64,000 nt of DNA, taken from NCBI RefSeq assembly GCF_036324505.1, contig NC_086363.1, positions 14,508,153 through 14,572,152 of the forward strand, written 5' to 3'. The notes under the pieces are model-generated. The model made no database searches and had not been told where the DNA came from. It worked only from the letters and a program-made list of their open reading frames with translations. Both the position numbers and the translations under genes were made by a program. Below, in pieces: positions 57,854-64,000 of the stretch (the first letter of the stretch is position 1; each line of letters starts with the position of its first letter). This DNA is from Eleginops maclovinus. Lineage: Eukaryota > Chordata > Actinopteri > Perciformes > Eleginopidae.

Positions 57854-60800
57854 GTGAGTGTCGCCTGTGTATTGCTGCTCACTTCACTGTAGTTTCCTGC
57901 TCTTGCATTTGAGAAAAATTGCAGTGCGCGATTTCGGTGGCGACATCGAGGCAGGTGAGGTGATGCCAAAGTTTGAGGAAGCGTTCTTTCGTCCCGCAAC
58001 CTTTTCAATAGTTTTCAACGTTTGCGTGTATATGGCATATGTTATTATGATGTGCTTTTACTATTTACACTATTTATGTCCATGCCTTCATCTCAATGGC
58101 CGTTCTTGTGGTCGTTTTATGTGCCACTTCCCTGTCCACTGCGCGCGCTGGTGAATGTCAGGCGGACCTGCCGGATGGATAGATGCGTAAATCCCGAAGG
58201 AGACGTGCTTGATATTATATGATGATTTATAGGCGCGTTTCAATCATATATAAGTGCCATTGATTCTGAATGTGTCTTATAACAGTGTAGTTCGCCACCT
58301 CCGTGTCTCATGTTGGCTCTCATGCGGGGATGAATGGTAGACGAGTGAACAGACCCATATCCAGATGCAGAGAAAGGACTAAAGAAAGAGGGGATCAGGG
58401 ACAATTGCCGCTGCGTTAAAAGAGGCCGTGACACTATCCAAACAGCAGTGCTCGACGAGCTCCAGTGCATTGTATCAGTGCATACATGGAAATTGGCTTT
58501 TCTGCGATTTAAAAAAACTGGCATTGTCTGCACCGATTCGCCTTTGAGGACAGAGAATGGGGGGCCTCCAGGGGCGGAGGTCGCCCGCATGCAAATGATG
58601 CGATTACCAACCTGCAGTCTCCACCAACATTTGCTTTTTCACGGTGGAATGGGAGGAGAGGGGGGAGGGGGGGGTGGCTGTCCTTACCTGCCCGCAGCCT
58701 GAGTGTATCCCATGTTTATTATATGATCTTTTTCACCTGCTGACAGCCCCCAGGGTGTGTTATAAATCAATATCAATGTTCACTGACCATTCATCTCTGG
58801 GGAGCTCAGCCTGGTATATAAGCAAGGTGCCTCCATTCAAAAGTAATTCCCATGTAAATCATGTAAAATCGAATAAATACAAATACAACTAGGGCTTGAT
58901 TACTTTATGTTAAACATCACAGAACTTATCCTTTCATTTGAAGAATTATAATTAAATTCAGGAAATCAATAAATTATTCTAATTAGGATAATCTAGAGTG
59001 CCCAGTGTTAGTAAACTAGCTGTGTTCTATACTGTAGCTTTTTTTATACCTAACTAGTGTTGTACAAACACTTTGATAATTAATAAAACAGTGTATCATT
59101 TTTGTTGATTTGTCTTTCAGCTAACCATATCCCAAAGCCTAAACTAACGTCTATAATAAAAGACAAAACTAATCCAGGAAGTATTCAAAAACAGAAAGTG
59201 AAAGTACTACATTTTTGGCATTTCTGCTAATAAAATGATAATAGATTCATGGATTATAAAATATACTTCTGCTGTTAATTGACTCATCTAACTCATCTTT
59301 TCAGCTCTAGGTACACATTTATTTGTAATAAGGAGGATTTAACAACTTAGGTGTTTTTCTACTGAAAGAAAATCACTTTATTTATCTCAACTTTTGACCT
59401 TTCCTCAAAGTAATTTTGCTTATTGATTTCTCAAATAATGTTAATAACACATATTGGATCCTTTTATTACTCCCTAGACAGGATACACTACATATACACA
59501 CCTGAACACTGAAAACTCAAGTGAACCGCAATCAAACATTTATTGGCAAGGTTAAAACATCCAGAGAACACATTGGTAATTACAAATGTATAATCTTCAT
59601 TTTATTTCCTACAGTCTGCAGAGGATTCTGAGGGCAAGGATGCCTCCAAAGTCACAAAGCAAGAGGTAAATATTTCAGGCGTGTTCTGGTGCAGTTCAGG
59701 CGTGTGTTAGCGTGCTGTGTTCTGGTTGTTGTTTTTCTTGTAGTGAGAGAAAGCATATGTGAGCGGGAGAATAGACACATAACAGGTTAATGATTAACAC
59801 TTGTAGCAATCACCAGACACTCAACATCAGCCCACGAAGGTACAACTGATATCTTTCTCTCTCTCTGTCACTGTCTCTCTTTCTCTCATTGATCATCCCT
59901 TCCTCCTGCAGCCCACCAGAAGGTCAGAGAGATTGCAATCGGTAAGTTTCGTTCTCCCCTCCCCCCTGTCTTCACCTCTCTTCTTCCTCTCCTTGTAAAT
60001 GTCACATGTAACCAAGGCACAGAGGAAAGTCCTCACCCAGTTTATGGATTTGATCAAGGCAATTTTACAAATTTCATAAACATGCTCCTCAAGGCCTGGT
60101 GTCTTTTTTTTCTGTTGTCTTTGTCCACTCTTGGTCCGGTCTGTTGCAACAACTTGTTGAAGTGTAGGGCTGCATGATTAAAAGTAACATTTCATAGAGC
60201 CAAAAGAGCAGTTTCGAAATGAGTAATATCCCCTGCCAAAGTTCACTACCAAAACTATTCATGGAAAATATAAATTGATGAAATAATCACCTTAATCCTT
60301 GTTAAACTAATGATTAACGATAGTAATCATACTATTTAGCAAGGAATCATTCGGTTATTATTTATTTGCAGCCCTGCTACTCAGACCATGCGTTTTTATC
60401 TGTGTTGTACTTTGCATGTTGAACCCATTCGTGTTGAGCCTCTGCATGCCTCTGTACATTTGCATGTGCACCTTGAAGGAATTGATGACATTTTGGGAAA
60501 TGTGCTGATAATGCAGCTAGCAGTTAGCTTAGCTTAGCATAACAATTGGATAAAAGTTAAAAAATGACAATAACTAGTACCTGTAAAGCTCAAAGTGACA
60601 CATTGTATTTGTTTAATCTGTGCTAAAAAATCAAATGTTTTTTGCCATACAACTTTAAAAAGTCACTTTGCTAGCTGTTTCCAGTGTTTATGCTAAGCTA
60701 ACAATGTCTTGCGTGTTAGGTTCCTGTTTAACAGACATATATGAGAATGGTTGGAAGAAGTAAACCAATAATTGTGTTCCCAAAATTGTCAAACTCCTTT

Positions 60801-62808
60801 AAGCTTTTGATGTGCCTATTTAAACCTTTACATTTTTGCATGTTTTCCAATCTGATATTCCCTTGTCTTCTGAATGTTTTCAGCAGTCAGTTTATTTAAG
60901 GAAATACTTTTTTTTCTTTTAGCAGTTAACCAGCTCTGACACTGTTTATATTTGAACGGCATGACTAAAAGTCTAAATTCTAAGCTGGTCCTGAAATAAT
61001 TTAATGTCAAGCCCTGTTTTCTGCAGCTTTTCCTGTGAAGATTGTCGGTGATATCTCAAGAAAAGCAGAGATATTTTAAGAAAGAATCACAAGATTTAAA
61101 TTTGTCACAGCGGTATGGCTTAAGGGAAACATGGTATACACTCAGCTTCCTGGAAAAAGCTCTGCAGCAAACTTTCTCACACTGAGTGACCAGAATTTGT
61201 AATCCCATGCGTTATAGTCGTTGTACCGTGGTCTGATGTCAGTTCCCTGTGAGAAAAGGCAGATATTAGCACGGGAATATTGTCAGATCCCATTGCTAAG
61301 GAATATGCTATTTTAATATTAAGTGTAGAAAAAGAGATACAACTTTATAATATTAATAAAATAGAAATAATACATGGATGATTTTCTTACTAAAAAGATT
61401 TGGTCTTCACTGACTTTTTCTAAATGTACAGAAACCTGCTTTAGCCAAGCCTGAGGCCAAGCCCAAGAAGGCCATTGTCAAGGTAAAGTACACACAACCG
61501 CACACCACTACGCCTACAATGATTTATTTATATCCCCATGAATTTGCTAAAGTCTGATGCCCTCGGATGCCCTTCACTACTGGTCTTTGTGCGTGACCAA
61601 GGGTTGCTGGGGGTGGAAAACACTCACGCAGAAATCCTCACATGCAAAAATGTTATATTATAGAATTGGTGAAATATTATAGTCAATTATGTACTGGCGA
61701 ATTAACCTCACTACAAGGTTTCACTGGGGATGTTTCCAATTATAATGATATGGATTTATTAAGCACATTTACAAAAGGAGGAAGTTTAAGAAACGTTTCA
61801 AACTCTTTTTGGTATAGCCTAAACCATGTAGTGGTTTGCCAAAAGTAATATGTAAAAAGGGTAAAAACAGTGTAATAGCTTGAACTTAAGCCTCAGCTGC
61901 TCGGTCATGTTTTTCCACCTTTATTAAATTGCTTATTGTTATTTACGTTCTTTTGCATTCTTTTCATAAAATGATTTATTAAATGCAGAACTTTTTTTTT
62001 TTACTTCTCAATATACCATCATTTCCCATTTTCCATCTCTTCCTTGCAGAAAGTTGCTGACGATAAGGGTGCGAAGGCAAAGAAAGTCGGCACTAAGGGT
62101 AAGAGGGATGACGGCCCCGCCCACAACGGAGAGAGCAAGACTAACGAGGTATGAGGAGGGAAAATTGGAAAGACAAAAAAAGTTATAGAAGAAAGACAAG
62201 TGTCAGTCAGAGACCGAAAAGAAACTAACAATCTTTCCTCCCCTATGTTGTCATTGTGTGTTAAAACATGAACACGCACATACATCTTAACCACACCTAT
62301 ATTCCTTCCCTGCATAAACACACACACAAACACACACAGATCTACGTGTCTCGTCCCTCTGTCAGTGTGTCTTTCATCAGAAGCACGGCTCCCTCCTTGA
62401 TGTCAGTGAGAGGGCAGAGTGAGACAGTCAGAGTTAAGGGTATGCTCGAGTGTTCCTAACTCCGTCTTTGAAGTGCGTGATTGGACACTAACTTATTACT
62501 TACCAAGAAATTGTGTGTTATTGAGCAAACATTTACAAAAATAAGAGTCCTGTGGCGTGTCTGACAGAATGAAAAAGATTGAAGTGAGTGGGAGAGTGAA
62601 GAAGAGAAGAAGTAAGTATGTCCGGCATTTTCGCCGCTGTGTGCAGTGAAGTAGGCCAAGGACGGCTTTTTTTTTTATATACGAGCAGGAAGGTTTGCCG
62701 CTCATACAGCTGTGATGTGAAATATTATTGGCTCACTGTGTTCATAGACAGCCGGCTCTACCAGAAGAGGCAGAGGAAATAAGAGGAGATGATACCTGCA
62801 TATACTAA
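57839..62808 (+). CDS. hmgn3: hmgn3-like high mobility group nucleosome-binding protein (last exon tentative)
   Basis: Exons 57839-57853 (MPKRK), 59615-59665, 59912-59941, 61432-61482 and 62050-62148 are all phase 0 and give 82 residues. The tentative final exon 62752-62808 would make 100 residues; human HMGN3a is 99. Seen: MPKRK start; 'EGKDASKVTKQEPTRRS', close to human HMGN3 'EGKDGSKVTKQEPTRRS'; Pro/Lys-rich 'KPALAKPEAKPKK'; 'KGKRDDGPAHNGESK'. The exon layout (tiny in-phase exons, a 30-nt third exon) is typical of HMGN genes. Family role: binds nucleosome core particles through the RRSARLSA motif and loosens chromatin. Here that motif reads RRSERLQS, a notable divergence. HMGN3 is the best match; a fish HMGN paralog cannot be excluded. 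Confidence 0.8.
57854..59614 (+). other. hmgn3 first intron
   Basis: CpG-bearing at its 5' end, with a G-rich stretch at 58651-58676. Later AT-rich, with a possible repeat remnant near 59215-59320. No coding exon is seen. Confidence 0.7.
58651..58676 (+). other. G-rich tract with G-quadruplex potential
   Basis: Four or more runs of three or more G within 26 bases, in the first hmgn3 intron about 900 bp past the likely start site. Confidence 0.6.
59615..59665 (+). CDS. hmgn3: hmgn3 coding exon 2
   Basis: 51 nt, SAEDSEGKDASKVTKQE, flanked by tttcctacag and gtaaat. Confidence 0.88.
59912..59941 (+). CDS. hmgn3: hmgn3 coding exon 3 (nucleosome-binding core)
   Basis: 30 nt, PTRRSERLQS, flanked by ttcctcctgcag and gtaagt. 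Corresponds to PTRRSARLSA of other vertebrates. Confidence 0.88.
60165..60378. mobile_element. short element bounded by 'tagggctgca' / 'tgcagccct' inverted ends
   Basis: Ends are inverted copies. The inside is AT-rich with TAATGATTAACGATAG-type sequence, as in an abundant fish repeat. Non-coding. Confidence 0.5.
60470..60805. mobile_element. inverted-repeat non-autonomous element (MITE-like) copy
   Basis: Starts near 'gacattttgggaaatgtgct' with 'gttagcttagcttagcataa' and ends with 'tatgctaagctaacaatg' followed by 'cccaaaattgtcaaactcct'. The two halves are diverged reverse complements. No coding capacity. Confidence 0.6.
61432..61482 (+). CDS. hmgn3: hmgn3 coding exon 4
   Basis: 51 nt, KPALAKPEAKPKKAIVK, flanked by aatgtacag and gtaaag. 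Confidence 0.88.
61483..62049 (+). other. hmgn3 fourth intron
   Basis: AT-rich GT/AG intron; nothing further seen. Confidence 0.8.
62050..62148 (+). CDS. hmgn3: hmgn3 coding exon 5
   Basis: 99 nt, KVADDKGAKAKKVGTKGKRD to ESKTNE, flanked by ttccttgcag and gtatga. Reading through the donor gives V-stop at once, so intron retention would make an 83-residue short form. Confidence 0.85.
62752..62808 (+). CDS. hmgn3: hmgn3 possible terminal exon
   Basis: After the acceptor ...catagacag the phase-0 frame reads PALPEEAEEIRGDDTCIY-stop: acidic and Glu-rich as expected of an HMGN C-terminus, and it gives near-normal family length. The pyrimidine tract is weak, so this is a guess. An AATAAA at 62995-63000 would fit as its polyadenylation signal. 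Confidence 0.35.
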   Translation, partial: PALPEEAEEIRGDDTCIY

Positions 62809-63419
62809 AGGAGTTATGCGTTTCAGTGAGTAGCTTTTCCGAGTGATTTAGAAACAAAAAATCTAAGCTATAGAGGTACAATCACAGCTAATCATGTGAG
62901 CTAGCAGCTTGATGCCGGATTTCATAAATGAAGTTTGAAAAGATATATTTACACCTAAAAATAATGGAGGTGAATGTCTGTGTGCTGCTCACAGAATAAA
63001 AATCACTTCAAAGAGGTGCCATTGGAACTACTTTCTACAAAAGAAATAGTTCAAACGACTTTTGATACATTGATTGGAATACTTGAGTTGGAATTTCAAA
63101 AACATAAGCTACCTGCCACAACAAGCAGTAAATTGACTATAGTCTATGTGCCAGATATAAAGGTGTTTCTTTATCCTGATAACTTGATAAACCTGCTTCT
63201 TGGAACAAGGCCCATGTCTTACTACGAAAACATTGCACTGCAACTGAGATTAAAATGAGCATCTTTTTCATAGTTGAAATATTTCCATACAGCTGATGTT
63301 GCCTTATTCCTGCAAACAAATCTTCCTATTTTATGTATTTCTCATGTTTCTCGCTTATGGTTAGCTCCTAGCTAGGCCGGCTTTTGTTGTTTGATCAGGA
63401 ATGATTGTGATTCGTGGTT

Positions 63420-63531
63420 TGCTAAATCGGAGAATTCAGACAAACTATTCTTGTTGATTTGTCCCAAAATAAAACTATTGCGCTAAGACATTGCAATGTT
63501 GATGCTGAAACACTATATCTTGCAGCCCTAA
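63420..63531 (-). repeat. 'tagggctgcaagatat' dispersed repeat remnant
   Basis: The reverse complement begins 'tagggctgcaagatatagtg' and continues with 'acattgcaatgtcttagcgc', a pattern familiar from fish genomes. Confidence 0.45.
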
Positions 63532-63539
63532 TGGATGTT

Positions 63540-63790
63540 TCTGGCTGTGAGCTACACAACTAGAAGCAGGTTAATTAGCTTAGCATAATGACTGGAAACA
63601 GTTTGAAAAAGCTAGCCTTCTGTCTTAGTGTTTGCACACATTAAAAAAGCTGATATAACTTTTAATAAATTAGCTTTAAAGGTCCTTGTTGGTAAAGTTG
63701 TTTTTAAATGTTGTTACAGATCCAGGCTAGCTGTTTCAACCTGTTCCCAGACTTTACGCCAGGCTAGGCAGCCACCTCCTGGCCATAGCT
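63540..63790. mobile_element. inverted-repeat element (MITE-like), second copy
   Basis: Left half 'ttagcttagcataatgactg', 'gaaacag' and 'aaagctagcc'; right half 'ggctagctgtttcaacctgt' and 'ccagactttacgcca'. The right half is the diverged reverse complement of the left, as in 60470-60805. Confidence 0.55.
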
Positions 63791-64000
63791 TTACATGTAG
63801 CTAAGCAACCCTCTCCTACATTAAGTTCCCATACAACCAAACTGCATTCTTTATTATGCGTTGAGGGAAATGTATTACCTCCTGAATTACGTAACAGTTT
63901 ATAACATGTGGTTAAAGTTGAATAAGAAAATAAAACAGAAGTGCTTCAAAATAACTTGGCTAGCTTTAGCTAAATATCTTGGTTTATCTTCAAATTAGTT

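Larger units (their letters stand above)
59942..61431 (+). other. hmgn3 third intron with two repeat remnants
   Basis: Contains an element bounded by 'tagggctgca' and 'tgcagccct' (about 60165-60378) and an inverted-repeat element (about 60470-60805). Confidence 0.65.
62809..64000 (+). other. hmgn3 3' region
   Basis: AT-rich. Contains a 94-codon open frame of unknown status (62974-63258), a 'tgcagcccta'-type repeat remnant (about 63420-63531) and an inverted-repeat element remnant (about 63540-63790). The 3' UTR boundary is unresolved. Confidence 0.4.

Noticed and set aside
62562..62588. Alternative hmgn3 last exon after 'gtctgacag' (NEKD-stop)
   Set aside because: Phase 0 but only four residues; the protein would be short of family length. 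Kept as less likely than 62752-62808.

Overview
This is vertebrate genomic DNA, almost certainly from a teleost fish. Genes are split into short exons with GT/AG introns, base composition is AT-rich, long CA/GT microsatellites are frequent, and several dispersed repeats have the look of families I know from spiny-rayed (percomorph) fish genomes. Four protein-coding genes can be rebuilt exon by exon. The first three keep the order of human 6p21 (RUNX2-CLIC5-ENPP5). The fourth is an HMGN3-type gene, whose human counterpart lies elsewhere on chromosome 6.

Region 1-25.2 kb, plus strand: runx2, the Runt-domain master regulator of bone and cartilage, transcribed from the proximal (P2, 'MRIPV') promoter. 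Six coding exons (2489-2764, 4168-4324, 6226-6330, 16621-16788, 19028-19189, 21805-22283) join in frame into 448 residues. The distal P1 first exon is not in the window, but the splice acceptor it would use (AG at 2503-2504) is preserved inside the P2 exon. A long 3' UTR follows, to about 25.15 kb.

Region 25.2-33 kb: intergenic, no convincing coding gene. It holds candidate regulatory stretches and two weak promoter-like spots (about 25.4-25.6 kb and 30.82 kb).

Region 33-45 kb, minus strand: clic5, a chloride intracellular channel gene with two alternative first exons spliced to five shared exons. A 17-codon exon (40055-40105) gives a 244-residue CLIC5A-type protein. A 240-codon exon (44178-44897) gives a 467-residue CLIC5B-type protein. 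The large introns hold a paired dispersed repeat, an (TTA)n array and a near-perfect 72-bp hairpin.

Region 46-52 kb, minus strand: enpp5, a type I membrane ectonucleotide pyrophosphatase/phosphodiesterase of 487 residues in three coding exons, with a non-coding first exon ending at 51839 and a CpG/CRE-bearing promoter near 52.07 kb. ENPP4, which lies between CLIC5 and ENPP5 in human, is not seen.

Region 52-57.5 kb: intergenic, repeat-rich. Region 57.5-64 kb, plus strand: an HMGN3-like nucleosome-binding protein gene (MPKRK first exon, tiny in-phase exons) behind a promoter with four same-strand CCAAT boxes spaced 31, 42 and 42 bp. Its last coding exon is only tentatively placed.

No rRNA, tRNA, CRISPR array, viral gene or prokaryotic feature was recognised. 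The genes share a locus but are not an operon. runx2 is a nuclear transcription factor, clic5 a cytoskeleton/membrane-associated protein, enpp5 a surface enzyme and hmgn3 a chromatin architectural protein.
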